DNA of 64,000 bases from Arenibacter sp. ARW7G5Y1 (GTDB lineage: Bacteria; Bacteroidota; Bacteroidia; Flavobacteriales; Flavobacteriaceae), in assembly GCF_003201775.1 (NCBI RefSeq), contig NZ_QJJZ01000009.1:1-64000 (forward strand). The letters run 5' to 3'. This document shows positions 43,189 through 53,107 of this stretch, piece after piece. Position numbers and translations under genes: made by a program. Position 1 is the stretch's first letter, and every line of letters starts with the position of its first letter. Below the pieces are notes generated by a model. That model searched no databases and had not been told where the DNA came from. It saw nothing but the letters and a program-made list of their open reading frames with translations.

Positions 43189-44289
43189 TTAATTTTTTCT
43201 AATGGTTCCATTTTTAACAATCAGGGTCTCATCTGTAATTTGTTCATCCAGATCCCATTTAAAATGGGTTTCTTCGGTTAAATGCATAATGTAGTTGTAG
43301 ATATTTTTTGCATAAAGATCACTGGCATTGGTAGAAACGCTTCTTGGATCAATACTGGTGCCTATGACTTTTACTCCATTTTTGACAATGGTCTTGTTTA
43401 TCTGACTTACTTCGCAGTTTCCACCTTGTGCGGCGGCCAAGTCGATGATTACCGCACCGTTTTTCATTTGCATTACCTGTTCCTCCGTTATTAGAATCGG
43501 TGCCTTTCTTCCAGGAATATTGGCCGTGGTAATAACCAAGTCTGCTTGGAACAATGATTTATTTACAGCCTCTTTTTGTCTTTTTTGATAATCTGCCGAG
43601 GCTTCCTTGGCATAACCCCCTTCCGATTCCTCTCCCTCATTGTTGACCGAGATAAATTTTGCTCCCAAGGATTCTGCTTGCTCCTTGGTTTCGGATCTAA
43701 TATCAGTGGCCTCAACAATGGCCCCCAATCGTTTGGCTGTGGCTATGGCTTGAAGACCTGCAACGCCAATACCATATATCAATACTCTTGCGGGTGGTAT
43801 GGTTCCCGCCGATGTCATCATCAAAGGAAATATTTTGGTCATTTCAAAGGCTCCCAAAATCACCGCCTTATAGCCTGCCAAATTGTTTTGTGAACTCAGT
43901 ACATCCATATCCTGGGCCCTTGATATCCTTGGAATGGCATCCATAGAAAAAGCGGTTACCCCTTTATTGGCAATGGCTTGGACTAGTTGGGGGTTCGACT
44001 TATGGTACAGTTTACTGATCAGAATCTGACCTTTGTCCACAAGTTTTAAATCTTCTTCATCAAAGGGGTTGATTTTCAGCAATATCTCTGCTTCGTGAAA
44101 AACGACCGCTCTTTTTTCAACAGCAACCTCAACATTTTTATAATCCGAATCCTTAAAGGAAGAGTTCTCACCAGCACCTTCCTCTATGAGAACTTCAAAA
44201 CCCGAGGCCCTTAATTGTTTCGCAATAATTGGCGTAATGGCAACCCGTCTTTCACCATCCAAGGTTTCTTTTAATATGCCTATTTTCAT
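43189..44289 (-). CDS. pntA: NAD(P) transhydrogenase subunit alpha, NAD-binding part
   Basis: A 366-aa protein from the ATG at 44289. It begins MKIGILKETLDGERRVAITP, as in alanine dehydrogenase/PntA proteins, and has the NAD-binding fold VLIYGIGVAGLQAIATAKRLGAIVEATD. No membrane segments are present, as expected for the split alpha subunit. It is followed after 9 bp by the membrane subunit. Confidence 0.95.
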   Translation of the reverse strand: MKIGILKETLDGERRVAITPIIAKQLRASGFEVLIEEGAGENSSFKDSDYKNVEVAVEKRAVVFHEAEILLKINPFDEEDLKLVDKGQILISKLYHKSNPQLVQAIANKGVTAFSMDAIPRISRAQDMDVLSSQNNLAGYKAVILGAFEMTKIFPLMMTSAGTIPPARVLIYGIGVAGLQAIATAKRLGAIVEATDIRSETKEQAESLGAKFISVNNEGEESEGGYAKEASADYQKRQKEAVNKSLFQADLVITTANIPGRKAPILITEEQVMQMKNGAVIIDLAAAQGGNCEVSQINKTIVKNGVKVIGTSIDPRSVSTNASDLYAKNIYNYIMHLTEETHFKWDLDEQITDETLIVKNGTIRKN

Positions 44290-44811
44290 TTTGGTCAATG
44301 GTTTGGTTAAAAATGATTTATGTTAACTAATTGGTTAAAAATCACTAAAAAATGTCAAAACTAGTGAATCGTTAAAATTATTGATACGTTTTAATAAAAG
44401 ATTACAATTTTCGTGTTAATTGTTGAATTATTTACAATAGGGCGGTAAAACAAATGTCTTGGATCTTCTCCTAAGGTAACCTTAAGTTTTATACTTTTTT
44501 ATCAATGTTTCAATTGCCCATTCGAAACAACAGTGATCTGTTTAATGAGTTTTTTTATTATATCCTTTACAGTCTTGTTTTTAGATCCATTAGGATGGAA
44601 TATACTGTAGGTTCCACGGGAGGCGGCTTATGTAAATGGCTTAACTAGGAGTTTGGTGTTCGTACATGTGAACTGGAGCTAAACATAGTTGATATACTAA
44701 ACTATCACTTGAAATCCTTTTATGATCCCGTTCAGGGGGAGCGCCGAAATGATATCAGTAGTTCCTTCCGATGCTCTAAAGGCATGTCTATAGGTGGTTG
44801 GTTACTAAGAT
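44290..44811. other. Non-coding stretch upstream of the transhydrogenase operon
   Basis: No gene is supported. It contains a near-direct repeat GGTTAAAAAT at about 44305 and 44332, close to the pntA start. The rest shows no clear structure. Confidence 0.4.
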
Positions 44812-46701
44812 TTATGACTTCTTGGGTAGTTTGTGGGCCGCTCTCAATTGATCGCTATCCCAATGATTGTCAAATTCAATAATCCCTCTTTTTAAATCTT
44901 CCTCCAATTGTTTTTCTTGTTGTTTAATCTCTTCTTTGGCCTTAAATATATATTCGTCCCTAGTTTTGGGTTTATCGGCCAAACGTCTCAGGCCTTCCTC
45001 ATCGTATTGAATAAATTTCTGGGCCTGTCTGTATATGGTGTATTTTCTAAATCCCAAATGGTTTAGGGCATCACCTGCCATTTTAACGGAGGTTTCCAAA
45101 GATTCCCTGTACACATCCTCAACCCCCATATTAAGTAGGTCATAAGCGTCATATCTATTTCTCGCACGGACCATCAATTTTACGTTTGGATATTTTTCCT
45201 TGACCATTTTTGTCAAATGGATCACATTATCACTATTGTCGATTGCCGAGATTAAAATTTTGGCCTCTGCTATTCCGGCCGACTCCAGAAGATCTATTCT
45301 GGTGGCATCCCCATAGTAGACTTCAAACCCCATTTTCCGCAGAAGATCTACCCGGTTGGAATCGTTATCCAAAATGGTGGCTTCAATACCGTAGGATCTT
45401 AGGAACCTTCCAACCGTACTACCGAAATGGCCAAAACCTACCAGAATAACTTTGTGGGTCTTTGCTATATGATCTACCTGTCTGCTTGACACTTTTTTGG
45501 TTCCAACACGTGGTAGGATCATTCGCTCATTTATTATTCCAATTATGGGGGTAAAGGCCATGGTAAGTGCGGTTACCACCAGCATCATATCCAATTCAAC
45601 CCTATCCAGAATATTCAATTGAAAGGCAAAGGAAAGTAGTACAAATGCAAACTCCCCAATCTGCGCAAGCCCAACCGTTAGCAGTAGCCTTTGATCGGCC
45701 TTGAGCTTAAAAAGGGCCCCGACCAAAAATAGGATTAGGGCCTTTAATACGATTACGCCGACCACTAAACCACTAATCATTAAAGGATTGTCCCCAATAA
45801 CAATAAAATTGATGGATGCCCCAACCGCCATAAAGAACAGGCCCAACAATAGGCCTTTAAAGGGTTCCAAATTACTTTCCAGTTCGTGTTTAAATTCACT
45901 GGTAGCCAACACCACACCGCCGAGAAATGCACCCAATGCCGGACTTAAACCAACCAATTCCATAAGATAGGCAAGGGCAATTACAATAAGCAGGGCAGAG
46001 GCGGACAATAGCTCCCTCAGCCTGGTTTTGGCCACAAGCCGTAACATGGGTACGAAAAAATAACGGCCGGCTAGTATTACTAAAACAACCGACAGGAAAA
46101 TGGCCATGGCCTGAAAACCTAATGGCAAATTTTCTAGTAGATATATATGATCCGAATGACCGTCGGCAATTGTAGTTTTTTCCGAATCCGTAAGTAGGGG
46201 GATAACCGCCAACATCACAATAACTATAATATCCTGAAACAGAAGAATGGAAAAGGAAGAGGCTCCATAGGTGGTATTCATTAAACCATTTTCCTTAATG
46301 GTCTGTAAGGTTATGGCAGTGGAGGAGAGGGATACTGCCATGGATATGATCAGGGAAACTTTCCAATCGAATCCAATGGTGTTAAAGAGGAGAAAGGAAA
46401 CTATCATGGTACCCAAGACCTGGGCTCCACCCATACCAATTATAGTTTTCCTCATTTGCCAAAAGCTCTTTGGTTCTATTTCGAGGCCTATAAGAAAAAG
46501 CATCATGACCACACCAAATTCGGCAAAGTGAAGTATATCCTGGCCTTCATCGCCAACAAAGCCCAAAATATAAGGTCCTATTAGTACTCCGGCCAACAGA
46601 TAGCCAAGAACAGAACTTAATCCAAATTTCTTGGCGATGGGTACGCAAATAATGGCACCGGTCAGGAATACAATTGCCGCGAACAGAAAGCTACCATTCA
46701 T
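44812..46701 (-). CDS. Monovalent cation:proton antiporter of the CPA2/Kef type
   Basis: A 629-aa antiporter: about twelve membrane helices in residues 1-385 (with FGVVMMLFLIGLEIEPKSFW, the CPA2 signature), then a TrkA-N/RCK domain starting VILVGFGHFGSTVGRFLRSYG, and a charged tail. This is the KefB/KefC layout, used for potassium or proton control in electrophile or pH stress. The next gene overlaps by 4 bp and encodes the KefF/KefG-type partner. Confidence 0.9.
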   Translation of the reverse strand: MNGSFLFAAIVFLTGAIICVPIAKKFGLSSVLGYLLAGVLIGPYILGFVGDEGQDILHFAEFGVVMMLFLIGLEIEPKSFWQMRKTIIGMGGAQVLGTMIVSFLLFNTIGFDWKVSLIISMAVSLSSTAITLQTIKENGLMNTTYGASSFSILLFQDIIVIVMLAVIPLLTDSEKTTIADGHSDHIYLLENLPLGFQAMAIFLSVVLVILAGRYFFVPMLRLVAKTRLRELLSASALLIVIALAYLMELVGLSPALGAFLGGVVLATSEFKHELESNLEPFKGLLLGLFFMAVGASINFIVIGDNPLMISGLVVGVIVLKALILFLVGALFKLKADQRLLLTVGLAQIGEFAFVLLSFAFQLNILDRVELDMMLVVTALTMAFTPIIGIINERMILPRVGTKKVSSRQVDHIAKTHKVILVGFGHFGSTVGRFLRSYGIEATILDNDSNRVDLLRKMGFEVYYGDATRIDLLESAGIAEAKILISAIDNSDNVIHLTKMVKEKYPNVKLMVRARNRYDAYDLLNMGVEDVYRESLETSVKMAGDALNHLGFRKYTIYRQAQKFIQYDEEGLRRLADKPKTRDEYIFKAKEEIKQQEKQLEEDLKRGIIEFDNHWDSDQLRAAHKLPKKS

Positions 46702-47303
46702 TGTGTAATTACTTTATTTAGTTGGGGAGTGTCATTTAAGAATTCACAGTTTGCGATCTCATCAAAAGGAAGATTCTGCCTTAATCCAACAATTAATTGT
46801 TCGTATTGGAGGGTGTATTTGTCCAGTTCTTCGTTGGATATGTTATGGGTCCCCATAACCGTAAACGGAGGAAGATATTCCATTCCACAAAGTCTGGCCG
46901 TTTGCTCAAAAGGGCGTAAAAATTCGTTTATCGAGTAGTTGTTGGAGCCCGTTGGGCAATAGACTTCCCTGGTACCCCCAGTGGTGATTACATTTAAACA
47001 CTTTTTAGTATGTAGTGCATTTGCCTTGGGGCCGTAGGCCCAACCAAATTCCAGGACAACATCCATCCATTGTTTCAATAAGGGCGGACAACTGTACCAA
47101 TAAAAAGGATGGTGCCAAACAATGACATCATGCTCGTCCAAAAGTTTTTTTTCTCCAATGATATCTATGTTAAAATCCGGATACCGTTCATATAGGTCAT
47201 GAAAGGTAACGCCCTCCTTGTTCTCAATCATTTTGACCAAAGCTTTGTTTGCCCTGGATTGTTCAAACTTTGGATGTGCAAACAAAATCAATATTCGTTT
47301 CAT
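46698..47303 (-). CDS. NAD(P)H-dependent oxidoreductase, KefF/KefG-like partner
   Basis: A 201-aa flavodoxin-like quinone reductase: ILILFAHPKFEQSRANKALVK, then IVWHHPFYWYSCPPLLKQWMDVVLEFGWAYG and LNVITTGGTREVY, as in KefF, KefG and NQO-type enzymes. The four-base overlap with the antiporter gene supports a regulatory partnership. Confidence 0.9.
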   Translation of the reverse strand: MKRILILFAHPKFEQSRANKALVKMIENKEGVTFHDLYERYPDFNIDIIGEKKLLDEHDVIVWHHPFYWYSCPPLLKQWMDVVLEFGWAYGPKANALHTKKCLNVITTGGTREVYCPTGSNNYSINEFLRPFEQTARLCGMEYLPPFTVMGTHNISNEELDKYTLQYEQLIVGLRQNLPFDEIANCEFLNDTPQLNKVITQ

Positions 47304-47370
47304 ACATTCAATTTAATGGAAAACTCTGGAACAAAGGTTTCGTTTCCGATAATTTTGGTAAATCTATCTA

Positions 47371-48651
47371 TTATTGCGGTCCTTGCTTCTTAAAGTTCCC
47401 TTTGTCCAATACATCGTTAAATGAAGTTGGTAGTTCAAATACCTCCAACTCAAAATATGGCAGTGCGGCCAATAGATGGTCAAATATATCGGCCATTATG
47501 TATTCGTAGTTTTCCCAACGTTTGTCACTGCTAAAGGCATAGATTTCCAAGGGTATCCCTTGGGGGGTAGGAGGTAATTGCCTGGTCATGAGGGTCATGG
47601 TCTGGTTAATTGCGGAATGGTTTTTAAGGTAAGTTTCCACATATTTTCTAAAAACACCCAAATTGGTGAGATTCCTTCCATTTATGGCCAATTGTTTGTT
47701 GATATCGTGTTCTTTATTATAGGTTTCTATATTTGCATTCCTAGTCTCCAGATATTTGGAAATTATCTGAATACTTTTTAGGGTTTCAATGTTTTCAGAA
47801 GTAAGGAATCTAATGCTTTTCTGTTTTATAAGCAGCGCCCGTTTAATTCTTCGACCCCCGGATGCCTCCATACCTCTCCAGTTTTTAAACGAATCGGAAA
47901 TTAGGGAATAGGTGGGAATAGTGGTTATGGTCTTGTCAAAATTCTGAACTTTCACTGTGGCAAGGGAAATTTCCGTAACATTACCATCGGCCCCAAATTT
48001 CTCAAAAGTTATCCAATCCCCAATGCGGACCATGTCGTTTATACTCACCTGAATACTGGCTACCAAGCCCAATATGGTATCCTTAAAAATTAAAAGGATT
48101 ACAGCAGAGGCCGCACCCAAAGCGGTAAAAAATTTCCAAATGGTGGTATCGGTCAATACCGCAAATAGAGTTAATAGGCCGCCTATCCAGGCAAATATCA
48201 TAAACACCTGGATATAACTATCCAAGGGTTTATCTTTCATATGGGGCAGGGTCTTTAGATAATCCTTAATGCTTCGCAACAAACTTCGTATCAAAAGAAG
48301 CACCAAAATTATGGTTAGGATTTCAATGGCCTTCAAAATAATGCCCTCAGTATTTTCAAAATCTAGAAAGGCTAAAGGTAGATATCGGTACAACAGCCAT
48401 AGCGGTATAATGTGCGCCACAAGTCTAGGGACCTTATTGAACACTAAAAAATTGTCAAAATTGGTCTTGGATTGCCTAGCAAACCTTACCGATAAGAATC
48501 TCAATAGTTTCCAAAGGAAATAATCCATTACTAAGGCCACTAAAATTATTCCAACGAATAGTATTAGGGCATTTAGGTAGGCGGCCGTGTTGGCTTCCAA
48601 ACCCGACTGGATAAGGTACTCGTAAAGTAATCGTCTTAAACCGTTGTTCAT
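47371..48651 (-). CDS. Mechanosensitive ion channel (MscS family)
   Basis: A 426-aa channel from the ATG at 48651. Five hydrophobic helices lie before the pore region; the MscS beta domain is recognisable in DTILGLVASIQVSINDMVRIGDWITFEKFGADGNVTEI, followed by TTIPTYSLISDSFKNW. It belongs to the YbdG/YnaI-like medium-sized class, which opens under hypo-osmotic shock. It follows the Kef pair on the same strand, 67 bp away. Confidence 0.88.
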   Translation of the reverse strand: MNNGLRRLLYEYLIQSGLEANTAAYLNALILFVGIILVALVMDYFLWKLLRFLSVRFARQSKTNFDNFLVFNKVPRLVAHIIPLWLLYRYLPLAFLDFENTEGIILKAIEILTIILVLLLIRSLLRSIKDYLKTLPHMKDKPLDSYIQVFMIFAWIGGLLTLFAVLTDTTIWKFFTALGAASAVILLIFKDTILGLVASIQVSINDMVRIGDWITFEKFGADGNVTEISLATVKVQNFDKTITTIPTYSLISDSFKNWRGMEASGGRRIKRALLIKQKSIRFLTSENIETLKSIQIISKYLETRNANIETYNKEHDINKQLAINGRNLTNLGVFRKYVETYLKNHSAINQTMTLMTRQLPPTPQGIPLEIYAFSSDKRWENYEYIMADIFDHLLAALPYFELEVFELPTSFNDVLDKGNFKKQGPQ

Positions 48652-48832
48652 GACCGGAATGCAATGTTGAATATTTTGCAAAAATAAGGATTGAAGATCA
48701 GTTCTGGCAGTAGATATAAAAAAAGTATGGAAGTCCTGGGCTAAAAACTATTTTAAACCCCTTAACAGGGCTTGGGAGATTGTTTGCAATATCTGTAAAA
48801 AAGGGTGCCATAAAATGTACAGTTGGTATTTC

Positions 48833-50245
48833 TTACCTTCTTATGGTTTCCTTGTTCACAACATTCCCATCTACGTCATAATGTATAAATTCAACAATAG
48901 GGGTATTCCCTTCCCGATATACTTTTACAGCCAAAAAACCTCCCTTTACCCTTAGAAATTTGTGTTCGGGTCTCTTGTCATTTTGATCCCAACCTTGGGC
49001 GTGGGAATCACTGGAAGGTCCTTGACTAAATTCCATTAACCCGGTTACAGGGTCAACGGAGACATATTGCCAATGCCTGTCCCCATTGATTACGAACATT
49101 TTTTGTTCGGATAGATATTTGCGCAACCACTCGCCTTCCGTTTTAAAGGAAGCATTGGAATGGTTGTCAGTTTTACCTTTTGCCCTATCGGGTCCAACTA
49201 CAGGTGTAGGCGAACTAAGTATTTTAAAAGTTGCATCGGATGCCTCTACGGTTTGTTTAAACCACTCTATTTGTTCCTTGCCCCAAATACTTTTTTCCAT
49301 TCCATCGGGCGCCTTATTGTCACTTCTAAAATCCCTGCCTTCCACCATCCATATTTGAAGGTCTTTTCCCCATCTGAATGTTCGGTAGGATTTATCCATT
49401 ATCGGTGCTTGCTCGTTCCAAATTAAGAGACCATCCTCAAAACTCAGCTCCCCAAAAGGGGAGGAGGTAGGCATGGCATCGTCCTTTAATAAATCGTGAT
49501 CGTCCTTTTGCAGGTAGAGGGGCGTATTGTTGTAGAAATTGTTCAAAGAGGGCCAGGAATTAATGGCGTGCCATTTATGTCTTGCCAACTCCAGATTATA
49601 GGCCATGGGCCCGGGTTTGTCGTAATAAACATAATCGCCCGTTTGGCAGTGAAACATGGGATTTAATTTTAGCATGTTATCGTATACCTTAAACCCTCTT
49701 TTGGGATCGTCATAGGACCAAAAGTATTGACAAGTGGAAGAGGTGAAAAGTACTGGCACCGCTTCATTGGCCTTGGGGGCCGTGGTAAATACTCCCTGTA
49801 TTTGGGAAATTGGCGCTTTGTTATACTTCCTACCCCTAATGGTTACAGAGTAGGTTGTATTGGATTTGAGCCCGGAAAGCCTATGTTTGAAGGTAAAGTC
49901 TCTATACTCGGAGACATATTGCCATGGCGTGTTTATCACAGTATCTTTGGACCGCACTTCAATACTGATCTGCCCAAAGGAGCCCTCCACGGCCCCGTCC
50001 ATTTCATTTACCGGCATATTATTGTCAAAATCGATGGGACTTCTAAAGGGAGCGCCTTTTTGCGTATGTTTTATGGGTACCGGTTTTTCGGAACTACACA
50101 ATCTGGTCCATAGTATTGCGGAGGAATCGGTTAATTCTCCAATCTTAAAGCCATTGGTAAAATATACCTGCTCACTATTCTGTCCTTGCGCTGGTGTTAC
50201 TAAAACAGCAAAAATCAGTACTAACACTAAAAACGTTCTCCTCAT
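48833..50245 (-). CDS. Secreted PhoD-type alkaline phosphatase/phosphodiesterase
   Basis: A 470-aa protein with a signal peptide (1-22, ending PAQGQ). An N-terminal fibronectin-like region is followed by the PhoD core: FTSSTCQYFWSYDDP, HCQTGDYVYYDKPGPMAY, YLQKDDHDLLKDDAM and ILSSPTPVVGPDR, with FVINGDRHWQYVSVD for the final metal ligands. It removes phosphate from organic phosphoesters in the periplasm or medium. Confidence 0.88.
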   Translation of the reverse strand: MRRTFLVLVLIFAVLVTPAQGQNSEQVYFTNGFKIGELTDSSAILWTRLCSSEKPVPIKHTQKGAPFRSPIDFDNNMPVNEMDGAVEGSFGQISIEVRSKDTVINTPWQYVSEYRDFTFKHRLSGLKSNTTYSVTIRGRKYNKAPISQIQGVFTTAPKANEAVPVLFTSSTCQYFWSYDDPKRGFKVYDNMLKLNPMFHCQTGDYVYYDKPGPMAYNLELARHKWHAINSWPSLNNFYNNTPLYLQKDDHDLLKDDAMPTSSPFGELSFEDGLLIWNEQAPIMDKSYRTFRWGKDLQIWMVEGRDFRSDNKAPDGMEKSIWGKEQIEWFKQTVEASDATFKILSSPTPVVGPDRAKGKTDNHSNASFKTEGEWLRKYLSEQKMFVINGDRHWQYVSVDPVTGLMEFSQGPSSDSHAQGWDQNDKRPEHKFLRVKGGFLAVKVYREGNTPIVEFIHYDVDGNVVNKETIRR

Positions 50246-50593
50246 TGTATTTATTGGTTGTTAGGGATTTGTTATTGTCCTTGGTAAAATTCATTCCAAA
50301 TACATTTTTTTATATGGCCGTAAACCATAAACACTCAGGTTGCGGTTTGGCCCATTTACGTGTATCGTATTCAAAACATCATTTTGAAATTCGTTGGATT
50401 TGATTTGAATTAATCTTCCCGAGTAAAGGTACGCCATCAGTTTTAAAAAGCCCCTATGCCTGTCTCCTCCGTTGTGCAATGGTACCTCTAGGGGACTTCT
50501 GTACATTCAAATATATGTTATTTTAACAAATCCCACTTTGCCCTAAAGGGTTGTATCCAAAAGGATATGGGCTTCGATATTTTTTGAATATAT
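50246..50593. other. Non-coding stretch
   Basis: No gene, repeat or strong hairpin is evident between the phosphatase start and the end of the LysR gene. Confidence 0.4.
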
Positions 50594-51505
50594 TTAAACG
50601 TCACTTTTCATTTTAGTAATAAAGATATCTTGAAGTATGGCCAATTCCTTTTTGTATTTTAAGTCGGACCGCGAAGCGAAGTAGAGGATGTTTTCTGTAG
50701 GGGCAGTTCCCTCCCATACCAATTCAATCCCATGGTTGGCAATGGCTTCCTTACACAGGAAATCAGGCACCAAAGCCAAGCCATTCTCATGGCTCAAGCA
50801 TCGGATGATCGAATTAATACTTGGCAAAATATAATTAGGTTTAAAAGAGGGGCGCTTGTTAAAATTTTCATACCAAAACCTTCTAAAGTGTTCCATTTCA
50901 TTGGAGGCACTATACCATCTGTGCTGCTGCAATTCCTTTTCCAAGGCCACCTTATCTTGGTTTTTGAGGAGGATATTTATAGGGGTGGTATCTGTTTGTT
51001 TTCCCGCAATCAATACAATCCTTTCCTTGGAGAAGGGGGTATAGGTAACCAATGATGTTTTGTTGGTATGTTTCTTAGGGGTAATGACCAAATCCAATAT
51101 ACCGTTGTTCAGGTCTTTTATCAAATCCATATGGTTTCCAAACTTGGCCACTAAATCAAATTGTAATTTGGGTACCTCGGGCTCAATAATAATTTGAAAG
51201 GTTTCGGAGCACATACCAACATGCAGGGAAGGATTTTTATCTAGAGTTGTTTTTTTAAAGTGCTGTTCCGCTATTTCAAGTGTTTTTATGGAATCTATTA
51301 TATACTCATAAAGAAATTTACCTTCTTCGGTAGGAATCATTTTCCTTGAAGTACGTTCAAAAAGTTTTTTGCCAATATAGGCTTCAAGTGCATTTAAATG
51401 AACACTTACTCCAGGTTGTGAGGCATATAAGGCCACAGAAGCCTTTGTTAGGGTGCCGTTCTCATAGATTTCCTTAAAGGTCCTATACCATTCCAAATTC
51501 ACCAT
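50594..51505 (-). CDS. LysR-family transcriptional regulator
   Basis: A 303-aa regulator: the N-terminal winged helix-turn-helix (WYRTFKEIYENGTLTKASVALYASQPGVSVHLNALEAYIG) and a C-terminal substrate-binding domain (LHVGMCSETFQIIIEPEVP, ILDLVITPKK, NGLALVPDFLCKEA). It is divergent from the 51598 oxidoreductase, which is the usual layout for a LysR regulator and its target. Confidence 0.93.
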   Translation of the reverse strand: MVNLEWYRTFKEIYENGTLTKASVALYASQPGVSVHLNALEAYIGKKLFERTSRKMIPTEEGKFLYEYIIDSIKTLEIAEQHFKKTTLDKNPSLHVGMCSETFQIIIEPEVPKLQFDLVAKFGNHMDLIKDLNNGILDLVITPKKHTNKTSLVTYTPFSKERIVLIAGKQTDTTPINILLKNQDKVALEKELQQHRWYSASNEMEHFRRFWYENFNKRPSFKPNYILPSINSIIRCLSHENGLALVPDFLCKEAIANHGIELVWEGTAPTENILYFASRSDLKYKKELAILQDIFITKMKSDV

Positions 51506-51597
51506 TTCTATTAAAATTTTAATACAAAGGTATGATTTGTATTATTTTTAAAATACATATAAGCCGACTAATTTTGTGCCATATTAAAATCAAAACA

Positions 51598-52188
51598 ATG
51601 AAAAAGATATTTATCATAAATGGCGGCCACCCCTTTGCTCATTCTGGAGGTAGGTTTAACGAAATCCTGTTCAATACTACTATTTCACATTTTACATCCC
51701 AAGAGGGGTATACCGTAAAATCAACAGGGGTGGGTGAAAACTATGATGCGAAAGAGGAAGTCGAGAAATATAAATGGGCGGATCTTATAATTTACCATAC
51801 TCCAATTTGGTGGTTTCAACTTCCCTTTGGTTTTAAAAAATATATTGATGAAGTATTTACCGAAGGTCATCAAAATGGAATTTACAAGAGTGATGGTAGA
51901 AGTAGAAAAAATCCAGCAATAAATTATGGAACCGGGGGCCTGTTAAAGGGCAAAAAATATATTTTGACCACTAGCTGGAATGCACCAAAGGAGGCATTTA
52001 CTTTGGAAGGGGAATTCTTTGGTCAGACCTCTGTAGATGATGGTGTAATGTTTGGTTTTCACAGAATGAATGCCTTTGCCGGTTTGGAAAGGTTGTCGAC
52101 CCATCACTTTCACGATATAGAAAAAAATGCAGACGTTCCAGCGGAATTGAAGAATTATATAAATTTTTTAAAGGAATCGGTCAATTGA
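51598..52188 (+). CDS. NAD(P)H-dependent quinone oxidoreductase (MdaB/NQO-like)
   Basis: A 196-aa flavodoxin-like enzyme from the ATG at 51598: IFIINGGHPFAHSGGRFNEIL, then LIIYHTPIWWFQLPFGFKKYIDEVFTEG, YILTTSWNAPKEAF and FFGQTSVDDGVMFGFHRMNAF. It reduces quinones with NAD(P)H by two electrons. It is the likely target of the divergent LysR regulator. Confidence 0.9.
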   Translation: MKKIFIINGGHPFAHSGGRFNEILFNTTISHFTSQEGYTVKSTGVGENYDAKEEVEKYKWADLIIYHTPIWWFQLPFGFKKYIDEVFTEGHQNGIYKSDGRSRKNPAINYGTGGLLKGKKYILTTSWNAPKEAFTLEGEFFGQTSVDDGVMFGFHRMNAFAGLERLSTHHFHDIEKNADVPAELKNYINFLKESVN

Positions 52189-52293
52189 TTTGTAGGTAGT
52201 GGGGTAAAACAGCACAGATATTGGAAAATCCTGTTGTTCCATTGGTGTACACCTACCCATAACTTTGCAACTATATTCTATAAATACTTCGTT

Positions 52294-52845
52294 ATGAAAA
52301 AATTGAACTTTTACCCCAAGACCTGGCAAGTGGTACCTTTGCTTTCCGATAGGTATAGAATGGATTCAGATGGAAAATGTATAAAGGATTTAGTATTGTG
52401 TAATTCATATGTCACGGATATGAAAGTGTCCGAAATGGATTTGAACATCACCAAGTTTTCTGCTATAGATATTAATGGACGGGAGCATTTTATTGCCAAC
52501 TTCCCAGGCCAGGCTTCCATACCTATCAAAGGCATGCATACCGGTCTTTTTTTAAAATCCAAAAGCGTACTTGCCTTGGAACCTGGCTCATATAGGGAAT
52601 TTAGATTTTATCTTGCGAAAACTGGGAGCAGAATCACCTATAGTGATAGGTGTATTGAGCGTGCGGAAGGAATTGAATTCATGGATTTCGAGATAGCGAA
52701 CGGATTGACCATTATGGGAGAGGAGTCACCTGAAGCCATCCTCCGGTTTAATTTTGTACCCTTTAAAACAATGGGGCCTTTAAAATCCTTTTTACAATTA
52801 TTTAAAGGACCTGGCTTATTCTCAGGAAAATTGGCACACTCTTAG
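52294..52845 (+). CDS. Hypothetical beta-rich protein
   Basis: A 183-aa cytoplasmic protein from the ATG at 52294, with no signal peptide or membrane segment. It is beta-rich (WQVVPLLSDRYRMDSDGKCI, LALEPGSYREFRFYLAKTG, EGIEFMDFEIANGLTIMG). No known domain was recognised. A clear terminator at 52933-52969 follows it. Confidence 0.65.
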   Translation: MKKLNFYPKTWQVVPLLSDRYRMDSDGKCIKDLVLCNSYVTDMKVSEMDLNITKFSAIDINGREHFIANFPGQASIPIKGMHTGLFLKSKSVLALEPGSYREFRFYLAKTGSRITYSDRCIERAEGIEFMDFEIANGLTIMGEESPEAILRFNFVPFKTMGPLKSFLQLFKGPGLFSGKLAHS

Positions 52846-52932
52846 GTTTAGAAATTCAAAACCTCCATTAATTCTGGCATAAATTTAGTTTCCAGAGAAG
52901 TGGGAACTTAAGTATTAAGAACATCAAAGAAC

Positions 52933-52969
52933 CCTCAAGACTTAAAAATAATGCCTTGAGGTTTTTTTT
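52933..52969 (+). terminator. Rho-independent terminator
   Basis: CCTCAAG (52933-52939) pairs with CTTGAGG (52955-52961), followed by eight T. It ends the transcript of the 52294 gene. Confidence 0.8.
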
Positions 52970-53107
52970 ACTTATTATTCCCTGTTATAAGGGATAGCTG
53001 TAAATTGCTCAATGATATCGATAGCTGATAATTATCATAGTTAAAATACAGTAATTCCCGAACTTTGTCTATTGCACTTATCCCAGTAAACAAAATAAAA
53101 AGGTAAT